From contig CALNXK010000036.1 in assembly GCA_942486035.1 (NCBI GenBank), forward strand, positions 2,166,001-2,230,000: 64,000 nt of DNA, written 5' to 3'. Position numbers and translations under genes: made by a program. Position 1 is the first letter of the stretch; each line of letters begins with the position of its first letter. The notes under the pieces were generated by a model that searched no databases, was not told the origin of the DNA, and saw only the letters and a program-made list of their open reading frames with translations. Shown here piece by piece: positions 30,944 to 42,786 of the stretch. The stretch comes from Porites lobata (lineage: Eukaryota; Cnidaria; Anthozoa; Scleractinia; Poritidae).

Positions 30944-31113
30944 TGTGCGAGAATATCTCTCAGTGCTGGTTCTCCCAATCAATGAGAAGACTGTATCTGT
31001 CGTTTTACTAGTTTATTCCTCTGTTCTTTGCACTCTCAATTCTGTTCTGTTCTGAGGTTTGACCCCTTACACCATTGTCTTATTCATGCCAAAAATGTGC
31101 GGTTGCAATTACA
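30944..31113 (-). repeat. 5' LTR of BEL/Pao remnant
   Basis: On the minus strand it starts TGTAATTGCAACCGCACA and ends ATATTCTCGCACA. The primer-binding-like site follows at 30926-30943. No target-site duplication is visible outside the two LTRs. Confidence 0.78.
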
Positions 31114-32300
31114 TGTCACAGCTGACAAACATACTTTGTTTTATAATTCATAATACATGATCTACCTTCTTCGTGCATCTGTCACACGCAAGTCGTGACG
31201 TTACAGTGAATAAAACATTAAAATAAGAAACATTGCGTGATATAATATTAACGAAAAACAATTATTATCTGACAAACACAAGTAAATATCACAAATTAGT
31301 TAATAAAGGCATTTCGTTTGACACTTGGTTATACTGTTTGAGTAAACAACAAACAAACAACAACAGCTTTACCCGAATTTTCGATTGAGCACAACAATGT
31401 TTACTGTGGGTGCAGAATCAACGGAGTATAGAAGACCATTTTGTGTGGTCATGGAAAATGCTCTGTACACTGAAACATTTGCAGATTAAAATGCAGTTAG
31501 TTTAAAAATCCGCATAAAGAAGAACTAAGAATTAAATGAAAGTGAGAATATCACTTCTTGTTTGTTAGAATAAATAAAAATTTGCCTATAAAAACAAAAA
31601 CTAACCTTAGCTTACACATTGCTCCCTAGTCCAACCACAGTTTCAACAGAATGACTGTGTAAGATGGTAACACGTATGGTGGCTTGCGGCTGTGAGTGGT
31701 ATCTACTTTGTAGCTGGTCTTGACTTGTAGACCTATAGTTTTGTGAATAATCATGGATGTAGCATACCTGATTACTTTTTAGGAGGATGTTAAATGCACT
31801 CTCTCTTTTCCTTCATTTGCCAGGTTGAGTGAAACTGGTGGGACAAACTCTCATTTACAAGCATTTTAAAGTTGGTAAACAAACCACCGGGAAAGGTTTC
31901 TTTTCTGAGGGGTTGGTGCTTCCTCTTTTCCTTACCATAAATATTATGTTTCACCAATGCTAACATGACCAAATTTTTGCCAGTTTAGCGTGGTCGTTTT
32001 AGAGCTTACATGTTCTTCTGAGATAAGCTGAAATTTGGTGACACCAGGCTCCTCACACTCTCTATTTAAACACTTCAATAGGTGATAATCTTGCCTTTCT
32101 GGCCCAGCAGTCAGTGTTCAGTGTATTTAACAAAATACCATGTGGGTGTGAAGTAACGTGCTATTCAAGGTGGAGGTTACCTCAGCAAGTAACATTGTCT
32201 CGGCCGCAATGACTAAAAGTGACTATCATCTCTTAATGCTCCTCTATTGCATTTAACCTCTGGTTACCTGTCTTGAATTCTAAATACACCTCAGTTTGAA
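31114..32300. other. Intergenic, no recognised feature
   Basis: AT-rich. A few short minus frames show no family resemblance. Confidence 0.45.
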
Positions 32301-32303
32301 TTT

Positions 32304-33109
32304 TCACCAATATTTGTTTGGGGTGGTTAATGTACTTGTATGTTTTAGCTGCAGGGTGCATGTTTTTGAATCATATACATCTTGTTGCTTGTCAGTGCAG
32401 AGATCCCAGGGCTTGACCAGCACAAGCTTACTGTGCTCTGTAGGAATAGTGTCTGACTGAGTTTGGCTTTTTGTGTAAAGCCATTGCAGTAGGACTTGTT
32501 GCTCATCAGAGTTTAAGCTCTGTGTTGGAATGTAGTACTTTAGTGCTTCCTGTTGATACCTAATCTTTGGGATACTTTCTTTCAAGCATTTGCTTGAAAA
32601 AAAAAGTGGCACATTCAGCCAGATTTCGTTGTAAATATTCCAACTTGAAAGTCATTGTGACAGCCTGTTCAGAATAGTGCTTCCTTGCTTCAACTTTGTA
32701 GCCCTTGGGTGTTTGTAGCTGGGTCTTAATCCTGTGAACACTTTTTCACTTTCTCCCCTCGTCTTGAACTGAAACATATTGATCTTAGGGTGCAGCATGG
32801 TTTTGCGGAACCTTATTCTATCTTTGCTTTTCCTTAATTGTTGTGAGAAAACATCAATTTATTGATGTGCAAGGTCAAGTTTGAAATCCAGTTTTCATCC
32901 AACATGTGGTGATTCAAGGTAGAAACATTACAAACAGATGAATTTGAAGAAAACAAAAACAAGTCATCTGTGTTTACTGCCTCAGCAATAGGCCCTTTTA
33001 TAAGCTGGTAAGGACACTCCAATCTGCATATGTTTGCTGAAAAATTCAAGCCATTCTCTGGTTTCCGTTGGCGTTTCTTTGTTTTATTCTTGTAGAAAAG
33101 TACCCTCAA
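32304..33109 (-). pseudogene. Unidentified coding-like remnant
   Basis: Two minus-strand frames read like protein. One is at 33109-32834 (ICRLECPYQLIKGPIAEAVN). The other is at 32612-32304 (IRYQQEALKYYIPTQSLNSD, QQVLLQWLYTKSQ and KLVLVKPWDLC). Between them other frames continue plausibly (KTQLQTPKGYKVEARKHYSE), which suggests one protein broken by frameshifts. I do not recognise the family. Confidence 0.3.
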
Positions 33110-33160
33110 AGGAAGGGAAAATGAAGTAGAAATTAGCTACACATGCAGATGTGTAGATAT
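32996..33160. repeat. Duplicated unit X, copy 1
   Basis: It contains TTTATAAGCTGG, GGACACTCCAATCTGCATA and AAATTCAAGCCATTCTCT. The same words recur at 33330-33486. Confidence 0.8.
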
Positions 33161-33300
33161 GGTTATTCCTGCATAATTGGTGTCTAACAGAGAGTATGCA
33201 ATAGTTATTGCTTGTGCTGATACGATGTTGTTGAAATGACAGTCTTCATTACCATCTTCATGGCAGTTTACATGAGTTTACTACTTCAGTTTCAGCTATT
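33154..33300. repeat. Duplicated unit Y, copy 1
   Basis: It contains GATATGGTTATTCCT, ATGTTGTTGAAATGACAGTC and CATCTTCATGGCAGTTTACA. It matches 34219-34372. Confidence 0.8.
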
Positions 33301-33329
33301 ATAGTTGATACAGCATCATGTGACTCCTT

Positions 33330-33486
33330 TTATAAGCTGGAAAGGACACTCCAATCTGCATACGTTTGCTTAAAAATTCAAGCCATTCTCTAGTTTCCGT
33401 TGACCTTTCTTTCTTTTTTTCTTGAACAAAAGTACCGTCAAAGGAAGGGCAAATAAAAGGAGAAATTAGCGATGCATGCAGATGTA
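33330..33486. repeat. Duplicated unit X, copy 2
   Basis: Direct-orientation copy of 32996-33160 with scattered substitutions (for example CATACG for CATATG). Confidence 0.8.
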
Positions 33487-34218
33487 ATCTGTAATGGTAA
33501 TCTGTTTTATTGTGAATCAAAGATTTAGTTTATGGAGTATGTGATAAATAAATGAATGATGAATGAATCAAATCAATGAAAGCAATCATTAATGATCAAG
33601 ATCATACTTGTATTAGGTTTACAACAGATCTGGCATTTCATTGGCAGCTTGTTGCATGAGTTTCCTCCCCATCATGGCATCTATTGCTGCTCTTCTAGAG
33701 AACCGTTTTTAATTTAATACACTGAAACCGAAGACAGGGCCTGGTTTTTGATTTGATTGGCTGATGGGGTTTTATGGGGTTGTTCATCTTTGACTGCAAA
33801 TTTCTCTTCAGAGGCTGATAGTATTATCCATGATTTGTCTTTGAGGGTACTTGGTGAAGATGAACAGATTTTAGGGTTACCTAAAAAACAAGCAACATGA
33901 AAACCTTTCTATTGGTAATAGTGTTCAATGGAAGTAGACAAAACCAATCCAATGTCTATAATTTTTAAAAACTGTTTTAACAGAAAGAGAAATCGTCCCT
34001 GAAAAGCTTTTTAAAAAGGTTTTCATTTGTTGGAAATAATGGCATAATGTTTAGTGAATGGCGAATAAATGATTGACTTAAACATGGTTGACACAATGAA
34101 CTGGTCAAGGTAGCACAATCACAATAGAATGTTGCTTTTTGGGCTCCCAGGTGACTGTTTCTCTGCAGCTTTGCAAAATAAGTGGGCCGTCTTGTTGTAC
34201 TTAAGGAAGGTTTGTAAA
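33487..34218. other. Intergenic, no recognised feature
   Basis: AT-rich with GAAT/AATGA simple sequence near 33545-33600. No gene is seen. Confidence 0.45.
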
Positions 34219-34372
34219 GGTGTAGATATGGTTATTCCTAAATAATTGGTGTCTATCACAGAGTGTACAATAACTATTGCTTGTGCTGATATGATGTTGT
34301 TGAAATGACAGTCTTCATTACCATCTTCATGGCAGTTTACATGGGTTTACTACTTCAGTAATTGATTCAGCA
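34219..34372. repeat. Duplicated unit Y, copy 2
   Basis: Direct-orientation copy of 33154-33300, including the TACTTCAGT end, followed by TTCAGCATCATCTGACTCC. A similar phrase (CAGCATCATGTGACTCC) follows copy 1. Confidence 0.8.
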
Positions 34373-35536
34373 TCATCTGACTCCAGTGAAGTGTATATGG
34401 CAAAAGTTAATACCAGAAATTTATGATGTAATAAGGTGTATGAAAGCAAGGTTGACAAAGGTAGTTCGGTAGGTTGCACAACTTAACAGTAGTTCAGTTG
34501 TTGTGCAAGTCCTCACACCATCATTTCCCATAAAAGACCCAAAGATCGTTCATTGTTGAACATCATTTCATTTCAATGGAACAGATTGTTACAATTTATT
34601 GGGATTTTCAAGCTAATTTGACTCTTTTGTACAAGTCTTTCCATGGTTAGCTGTAAAGAAACCTAGCTAGCTAGCCAAGGAAACAGCTATTTCAGGTCTC
34701 AAGCCCCTCCCATTGGTGGTGGTTCGTGCAGCGGTGTTACTGATAATCCTAAGGAGAGTGGAACCTCCTTAGCCCCTGAAGTTGAGAAACTCTATATTGA
34801 AGCTTATGCAAAGCTTTGTGAGGTCTTTCTGGTATGCAGAGAAAGTTCTTGAAATAATAAATATTCTGATGAAACATGTTGAAAAGTTGGTACTGTTCAT
34901 GTTAGGTGACAAGGGTGGTGCTTTAAGATTAGAGCACTGGTAAATAGTTTTTTTGGTGCCAATTTATTGTTCCTTGAACAGCGGTCTTTTTAACAACAAG
35001 ATAAACAGATACTCAGAAACAAATAGTTTCTTTAATGGTATGGCATGTGAACAATTGCAAAACGGTTTATTCTGACCCCACTAAAACAAGACGTTCTAGG
35101 AGAAAAGTAAAAAAAAAAAAGAATTAAATAAAACACAAGTGATAAACACTTCACACAAACTACAGAATGGAGTGCATGTTTATCAAAAAAGTGAATGTAT
35201 TCAAAATCATTATGTATAAAAAAACTATGGAAAGTCCTGTTAATAATATTTATGAAATAACTTCTAAATCCCAAAACAAAATAAGACACTTTTAAAGGGC
35301 CTCCACAGACTAGACATTTAGTTGTTGGCAACTAAAGGTTATCAACAACTAGAAGAATGCAATGTGTGAGGCGAGCTGACAACAACTAAATGCTTACTTT
35401 TAAGTTGTGACGTTTTTGACCATTTTTGCTAGTGTGTGGATGTAGATAGTTAACTTGTTGACAACTATCCTATTTGACCGTATGTTGCTTGTCAGTGGTC
35501 ATGACTTGTGAACAGCAAAATTAAACACAAGAACTC

Positions 35537-37013
35537 TTGTCAAGAAAGCTCAACAGGGCACTTGGTAAAAAAGTACGTTCCAGAGAATTCTGGCCAACTT
35601 GCAGAGAAAACTGGGAAAACAAAGACTACTTCATGAATCTACGTGTTGACAAGGAAATGTTCTTGTTAATAACCGAAAAATTGGCACCTTATATTCACCG
35701 GCAATTAACAAGACTGGGGCCATCTATACCTGACAATGAGAGAGTAGCTATTGGATTATGGAGGTACGGAACTGGAGACTCGTCTCAGACAATCTCTGGA
35801 AATGTTTGTAGTTGGAGAGTCCACATGTGCAGAAGCATGTCTTGAAGTAGTTTTGGCGTTCTAGACTCGTGAAGAGCTTAAAAACATGCTGAACTTTTTC
35901 ATAGAGGATGTGGCTTTCCTATGTGTGTACGTAAGACGGCCAAACAGTCGACGCAAGAACAGCAGATTTGAGCTTTAGTTTTACAAGTGTATTGATCAAA
36001 CAAAATGGGAACGAGAAACCAATGTAATTGATAACTACACGTCTGTGGGAGACTTGAAAATATACTTGACTTGAGGATTTGCTCTCCTTAGGTAAACCAA
36101 CTGAATTTACTGAGCAAATGGTTGCCAATTTATAATAGATTTGGAGGAAAATAACTATAAACCAAATAAGGCTAGGAAGTGAATTTACTGCTCACTAATA
36201 CAGGATTTACCTAAGGGAACTAGGTGTTTACTACTCCTGCACAACAGGATTTAGGTATAAGAAATGTGTGGAAATAATACTATTACACATGGTCAAAATG
36301 TGTGTAAGGAAATAAAGGTATGTAGGTAAGCAACCAATTAGTTATCATTAGGATAATAAAAATAGATGGAAATAATAGGAAAATAAAATGAGCTTAAAAT
36401 GAACTTAAGTGACCTTGTCACATAGGAGCAAGAATCAGAACCCACATCTCAATATGTGGTTCGTCTGGGAGAAGGAAGCTCTTATGGTGTGTCGAAGGGT
36501 TTTTTAATTCTCTCGTGTTACAAATAGTTGCTAGGGCTGATTATAGAATTGTTGCAGCAACAATGGGTCATGCAGGAAATTCCCATGATTCAACAATAAT
36601 GCAAAAACACTCTTTCTGGAAAAACAGAGAGAACATTTTTACACCTGGAACTAGAGTTATTGAGGGTGCAGAAGTCCCATATTTTGAAATTGGAGATTCA
36701 TCTTCTCCAGTTACGAAGTCAATGAAGCCTTACACACACACCTGACCGATGCCCAAGCCTATTACAACTACAGGCATTCAAGTGCAACGATGATTGTAGA
36801 AGAAACACTTGGGCTATGAAACGGAAGGTTTCTGATCCCCTTGTTTACAAATAAGTCCTCAATCCCTACAGTGATTGTCATCACCATAACATTCTACATA
36901 ATATGCATATTGTCAGGGAGATAACTTTCAAGTATGAGTGGATTCTTGCAAGAAAGGATACCCATATGCTGGACATCAGTGAAGAGGATGATGACTGTTG
37001 ACATCGTGGAAAG
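35537..37013 (+). pseudogene. PIF/Harbinger transposase, decayed
   Basis: The N-terminus (35537-35845) has NLRVDKEMFLLITEKLAPYI, then RLGPSIPDNERVAIGLWRYG and TGDSSQTIS, the conserved opening of Harbinger transposases. A frameshift then leads to MFVVGESTCAEACLEVVLAF and a stop. Later segments give GHAGNSHDSTIMQ and VEVP-like GAEVPYFEIGDS (36530-36710), NYRHSSATMIVEETLGL then a stop (36763-36820), and HNILHNMHIV to EDDDC (36888-36998). The middle (about 35930-36510) is not alignable and may hold inserted sequence. Not functional. Confidence 0.8.
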
Positions 37014-37518
37014 TAACTCAGTAGTACCTGCTGATGCAAAAGAAATCTGGAAAGCCCTGATGTGTCTTTTTGAATCACAAATGAAAAAAAGAAAAAAAAA
37101 AAGCAAATCTTGATTTACAAAGAAAAGCTATCATTGAGCAATACATTCTTTTATTTACAGCTGTGACTGTATGAGGATATTGTTCATAAAGCAATGTTTT
37201 CATGAGATTTTCATGAGTCAGGTAGAGTTTTAACACCAACACTTCTTTTGTCAAGTTGTAAAAATGTAGATCTTATAAATCAAAGTCAACAAGAGATTGT
37301 TGCAATGCTTGATGAAATAGATATTGTTGGTTGAGCTCCACTAAATTGAGCTGTCGAGATGCTGATAACTCAAACTTTTTATTTCGTAAGTACATTTTTA
37401 TTAACATGCATCAGTTGAAACATTTATTTTTAAAATAACTGAACTGAGTTCTCAATAATGAGGATTAAACATATAATAACAACCGACAGTAAGTGTGTTT
37501 GATAAATAACAATAACCT

Positions 37519-38064
37519 TTATGAAAAGTTGTAGTAACATGAACTATGATACTGATTAGGAGTATGTTGCCGTTGATTGTAATCTGTGAAACCACTTCCA
37601 GGGCCACTAGTACAAGGTGTCGCAAAAGGTTGTTGGGGTTGTGAGAAGCTAGGCATCATCCTCATGCTCATCATTTCTAATTCATACTTTCTGACTTTCT
37701 CTCCCCTTTGATCCTATTTTAGCTTCTGAAGCTCCCTGTCTTTTTCCCTCTCTTTAGCTTCATGTTCAATCCATAGTAATTAATCATTTTGTCTCTGTTC
37801 ATCTTGTGCATTTCTCATATCTTTTATTGCTGATGCCAGAGACTCGGATGACTGCATTGTTACTTTTTTTTTGACACCTTTGTAGATTTACATCTCACAC
37901 CTTTGTCTCTTGCATCAGCTGCCCTTTTGGTCTTTACTGGAACTTTATCTTTACTCTTCCTCTCACACTCTTTTGTCAGTTCTGCATCACCATCTTCACT
38001 TTTGGACTCTTTTTCATTATGTCCACCAATGCCTACTTCATTGACTGATTCATCTTCACCTGGA
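37519..38064 (-). pseudogene. Partner frame of Harbinger element (charged C-terminal exon)
   Basis: After a TTTGTGTTAACAG acceptor one minus-strand frame runs SPGEDESVNEVGIGGHNEKE through a Lys-rich stretch (KVPVKTKRAADARDKG). It continues through EAKEREKDRELQKLK and ELEMMSMRMMPS to a Q/Y-rich end at 37519. Two in-frame stops (37790-37792, and TAG after LQKLK) break it. Autonomous Harbinger elements encode a second, Myb/SANT-type protein with such a charged C-terminal region. Convergent placement beside the transposase supports that, but no Myb helix is seen here. Confidence 0.45.
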
Positions 38065-38488
38065 CTGTTAACACAAATAAATTTTAAAAAGTAGATAAAG
38101 TTTATCTATCCATTTAAATAAACAAAAGTAGTTATGTTGGTGAAATTCGTTTATCACACCTTGGTACTACCAAGAAATGAAGAGAGTTGTATAGAATAGC
38201 TTGGTTATTTTTCATTTATGCAGACGTTTGCAAATTAAGTAGGCTGTCAAGGTAGCTCTCAACATCATGCTATTGGTGACTGAAATATGGAGAAATGGCA
38301 GGGGGAGTCCATTGGCTCTTTAATGATGGCTTGATTATTCGCAAATAAACACAAGCTTTGACGAATATTAGGTAAAATATGGTACATAATACAAAGAACG
38401 ATGGATTTCCATGTTTCTTACATGACACTTTTTCAAGTGGTATGGTCATGATCTTTGCAATAGTGAGGTGATGATTTAAAATAAACTT

Positions 38489-38740
38489 TCAGAAACTTCT
38501 CCCTTCAACAAAATTTTTGAGTATGTTATACTTGGAAAGTATGTTCAGATCCTGACTTTCTAGCACCATCCCATCTAAGTTGGCTTCGATTTCACATCTT
38601 TTCATTGCATCGGCAATGGTTGTGACCCACCGACTGTTATGAATGCTGTCACTCCTGATTTGGTTTCCATTACAATCTTTCGCTTTTAAGTACTCACTAA
38701 AAAGCAAATTCCACATTCGTTTGATCCCTTTGGGACTTGA
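38489..38740 (-). pseudogene. Unidentified coding-like exon
   Basis: The minus frame reads NLLFSEYLKAKDCNGNQIRS, then IHNSRWVTTIADAMKRCEIE and LESQDLNILSKYN. Composition and helix pattern look like protein. It could be an upstream exon of the 37519-38064 frame. The family is not recognised. Confidence 0.35.
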
Positions 38741-38816
38741 TAACCTGTTTTCACCAACTGATTACAGACTCTTTGGTACTATCCCGACTTCTCTTTGTTA
38801 AAAATTGTCTTTGATC

Positions 38817-39000
38817 TTAGAACACTGGTTGGGGTGGTGTTGGGTTGTGACTGTGTTGTGTTTTCGTGGCTGTGGGGTGGGATATCGAAGCTTGCGATAT
38901 CTCTTTCATGGCTTGCCTCGAGTGAGTTGTTATTTCTGCCCTCTCTGCCTCAACCCACATCCTCTTTGCATAGGGGTACCATTTTTTTAGTGCTTCTCTG
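38817..39000 (-). pseudogene. Unidentified coding-like segment
   Basis: The minus frame contains EALKKWYPYAKRMWVEAERA and ITTHSRQAMKEISQASI. It has an amphipathic, protein-like composition. It may belong with the neighbouring minus-strand remnants. No family recognised. Confidence 0.25.
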
Positions 39001-39100
39001 CCCAGTCCATGACTGCTAGGTCCTCCGCAGGCGAAAAGATTTTCTGACCACGACCCTGAGATATTGAAGAACATGTTCGCCTTGCTGCCAGTGAAATTCA

Positions 39101-40362
39101 CAGGGCAAAATGCCCTATTTGTTTTGAATCCTTTGCATGCATTAATAAACCTGTCATTTGGACAAAAATGTTACATCAGGATCAGTTTACTTGTCGCAAA
39201 AAACCTTTATCACCCTACATGTTTGTAAAGTGATTTCAAAACCTAATGACAATTTGTTATTTCTATCCACGTGACAATTTTAAACGCGAGTCATGTAAAT
39301 TGCTACTTGACTGGAGCTTAAATTCTCGTATTATTCTACTGACACATATGGCACCAGAATACAACAGTAAAATTTATAGAGGTAACTATGTTGTAATCAG
39401 CACGGTTACATTGTGGAAGCACAAAATTAATTAGGCAACTTTTACTGCCAGAATAAGATAACAGTGAAATAGTTTTCTTACAGTGATAGAGTTACATTTC
39501 TGACCACCATATAAAGATACTATGCTATGGCAAATCCAAATCATGGCAAGCCAAATAAAAAAATGGAGGCTGCCTCGTCTGTGCAGGAAAAAGGCCAAAT
39601 GGAGGACGGATCAGGTTTCCCACCCCCCTCCCCTGCGTTGTTGCTAAGCTTCTGATTTTTGAGGGGAAGGGGTGGGTTCAGATAAAAATCGTAGGAAGGG
39701 AACGATAATAATATTCTTGTCTGAAGTTATTAGTCCCATGTTATCGCCTAAAAAACAGTGACATGAGGGTCTCTTGTCGTATTATTTTAATTTTCAGTGT
39801 CTCTCTGGGTCCTCGCTCCCAATGAGCTTTTGTGTGTTTGGTGCTCCTTGTTCGCTTAACAAATGAGAAAAAGGAGAAGACAGAAAGAAATTGTAAAAAA
39901 CTAAACATAAAAAATGAACCCTCGACATAAAAAGCAACCCCCGACATGTCACCCTTGACCCTCAATGCCTCGATTAAAAGTCAGACTCACGGTCTAGCCT
40001 GTGAACAGGCCTTTGGTCGAGTGGGGAACTGGGGAGAGGGAAAAGCAAAAAGGCCTGTAGACAAACATTTGGGACCGACGTTCCACGGCACCCGCTGTGC
40101 ATCAGATCCTGATGCAAGCTCCTTTTGGCGAGAGCACCGACTGTAGACAGGACTGATTGACATTGGCTTTTTGGTCAGCACACAGCATGCTGTTTGATCA
40201 CAAAGTGGCTATAACAAAACAGTCCAAAGACTGCTAAGCTTATTCAGAGGATATTACCAAGGGAGGAACTACGCATTCCAGTCAAAAGACTCGCACTTTC
40301 TTACATTAAGCTGGAGTTTACCTAGTCACAATGCAGTTCTCTGTAGTTGATGTGGCTTCGGT
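39101..40362. other. Intergenic, no recognised feature
   Basis: A TAGCCTGTGAACAGGCC palindrome at 39994 hints at a MITE end, but no partner end was found. No gene is seen. Confidence 0.4.
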
Positions 40363-40390
40363 TTAAAGGGGCTATGTCAGCTGGAGAGCA

Positions 40391-40536
40391 TGCGCTCTGA
40401 GGTTATGCAAATTACTTTCAACTGTCAAAATTCTATTGTTTTTAACGCGTGACTTTCTCCATGTGCGCTGTGAGGTTATGCAAATTACTTTCAACTGTCA
40501 AAATTCTATTGTTTTTAACGCGTGACTTTCTTCATG
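40391..40536. repeat. 73 bp tandem duplication at the element end
   Basis: Two units start TGCGCT(C/G)TGAGGTTATGC at 40391 and 40464 and are nearly identical. They lie 24 bp inside the left terminus of the TTAA-flanked element. Confidence 0.9.
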
Positions 40537-40743
40537 TTCTCTGTCACGTCCAAGGTTCCGAATGTAGAGAGGTTTAGCGAAATGGGTTTAGATAAGGGAT
40601 ATTTCGATAGAATTTATGGAACGTTTCTTCTCTGGTTATGCTAGATCAAGAATAAAATTGCGACGACAATTTTACTTGTATATTTGAAGTAAAAACGCAT
40701 GCCATTCATAAAATAGAGCGCAAACAAAAATTCAACAACAACA

Positions 40744-41903
40744 CAAGGCTGCTGCCTAAGAAAAATTTTAGGGAGCCCTTCGGGCTCCTAAAGTTTAAAG
40801 TTAGGAGCCCGAGCCACATTGTTAGGAGCCCAGTTTGAAATCCATGTATTGTTTTTCCAAGATCATTACATAGGTTATAGAGGTTCTTGCACACTTTAAT
40901 AAGAATTCGCTGTCACTACGGATTAAATAAAACCGCATTGAATATAGGTCAAATGAAGGCACAGCATCTTCGGTTGTGTTTTAAAAGCGGGAAATATATT
41001 TTATTGTTTTGAAAGAGACAGTTTCCAAATCGTTATCTATATTAATATAAATGTTCACATACGGAGTCGTAAGAAATAAACATTGCTTACCTGTTGCGAG
41101 AATTCCATTGTAGTCACTGGGCTTAAGACAAATTGCTGAAACCTTTGTCGATTTTAGCGAAAAAAAAGAACCTTTGCCGATTTTAGCGGGAAAAGCAGAA
41201 CCTTTGCCGATTTTAGCGGGAAAGGGCGCTAAAGCAGCAAGGCAAGGCAAAATACAACCAACACAAAGTTGATCATTACTTTAATTTCTTTATTCAAGGT
41301 AAAGACATCACATTACAAATATGAAATATCATACTGCGTTCTCTGGCGTGTTGTTTTTAAAGTCTCTTGAAAATGCTGATACGTTGCAAACTGGTACATG
41401 AAATCGAACATCAAGCACGTCCAGTCGATAGCACGCAAGATAGCTTCCCATTCTCGCCACAAAAAAAAGTTATCAAATCGACGAAAACCCAAGCAAACGA
41501 TGAACTGCACGAATGTCAACATAGGCAACAAACAGCCCATAATTTTGCTATTCCATATTTGGAAGTCAAATCTCAGACCCAGTCTTCAACTGCCATCCGG
41601 ACTCGAAACGATGGCTTCGCTCGTTTTCGACAAAGCTTCACAGTTGAACACGTTAGGTTTACATAATTTACGGTTTATTTGTGGAAATTTTATACTGCCT
41701 AATCGCATCATCGCTAACCATATCAACAGTTCCACTGTTTAAAGTCCTACTCCAGCTAAAGGAATATAATGTACAAGGAGGTTAAGTCTAATGCCGTGTG
41801 TTAAGTCAGGCGCCCGCGCGGGCTCCTTGTACCGAAATTTGGTCGCCCATGCTCTTACCTTGGGCGCCTCTGGCGACCGGGCGCCCGTTAGGCAGCAGCC
41901 TTG
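40744..41903. mobile_element. Nested 1160 bp element, perfect 16 bp ends, 5 bp duplication
   Basis: The ends are CAAGGCTGCTGCCTAA and its exact complement. CAACA flanks both sides (40739-40743 and 41904-41908). Subterminal GGGAGCCC and GGGCTCC words lie on the left, and GGGCGCC and GGGCGCCCG words on the right. It contains a 30 bp tandem repeat at 41141. A related sequence is at 52725-52875. Confidence 0.75.
41141..41225. repeat. Tandem repeat, 29-30 bp unit, three copies
   Basis: ACCTTTG(T/C)CGATTTTAGCG begins at 41141, 41170 and 41200. The last two units are almost identical. Confidence 0.9.
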
Positions 41904-42786
41904 CAACATATTGTCTTATTCAACAAAATAAATGGAAGTTGTATTTTACAAAGGAGCTACAAAAGACGCTAGACCGAAGATAAAGACCAAGACTGTTTCA
42001 AATCATTAACAATTAGACTTGTCTGTCGCTATTGATTTTATAATTTAGATGCTGATAGAACAAGAGACCAAGTCTTTGTTTTGATCTTAGGGAAACATAC
42101 ATTATGCTCCAACACAAACAGTTCAAAAACATGGCATTTACAGGATCTAACTCGTACTAAGGTGCCTCTCTAAGTCCGTTGAGAACAATCTGGACGAGCA
42201 AACGGTCGTGTTTATCTTTGCCGTGAATCGAGATAAATACAAGAAGGAATCTAGCCGAATTTTAAAATGTTTCCTTCGCCAGGAGTTTAGTTTAAATCCG
42301 AAACTCATGCCCTGATGCTCTTGTAATCGTTTACAAAAAACGGCCGCCAAACTCGATAGCCGCTTCATTATATGTCCACATACTTTGAGCACAAGAAAAA
42401 TCCAAGAGCCAGCAGCCTCTAAAATAACTCAATAGAAAGGTCCTGTGAACTATAGGGAAGATTCCATCAAAGATTCCATCACTCATTGTGGAGTAGCCGT
42501 CATTAACTCTGCCATTACAACGGCCGCTGATAAGAGGACACAGTAAATCCACGTAAAAACATTCCACAGGCAAACAATTTTAAAATAACGCCAAAAAATT
42601 GTTCTGTAATCACCATAGAATGATTCTTAATACAAAACTTCGCTAACTATCGAACGATGGCTGAGATTTAGACAGATAAAAACAGCCTTCCAAAATCTCC
42701 GACACAACTTGAAAAAGACAGCCCAACTTTTTCAAGTTTGTTTTCATTGGCTCGCGCATGCGTGTTGGGTGACATAGCCCCTTTAA

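Larger units (their letters stand above)
30084..31113 (-). mobile_element. Miniature BEL/Pao-type LTR retrotransposon remnant
   Basis: Two direct repeats of about 170 bp (30084-30254 and 30944-31113, roughly 88-90% alike by eye) begin TG and end CA on the minus strand. They flank a gag-like minus-strand frame. Next to the 5' LTR is TTTGGTCCTTTGAGCCGGAT, a primer-binding-like site. The gag frame runs directly into the 3' LTR, so the whole pol region has been lost. Confidence 0.8.
40367..42782. mobile_element. 2.4 kb TTAA-flanked non-autonomous DNA element
   Basis: The ends are AGGGGCTATGTCA and TGACATAGCCCCT. TTAA lies at 40363-40366 and 42783-42786. TTAA targets are used by piggyBac and Kolobok elements. 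The AGGG start is unlike the CCC start of piggyBac. GCATGCGC also occurs just inside both ends. It carries a nested element at 40744-41903 and no transposase frame. Confidence 0.75.

Noticed and set aside
39994..40010. TAGCCTGTGAACAGGCC as another TAGCCTG MITE
   Set aside because: No matching inverted end or 9 bp duplication was found within 300 bp.
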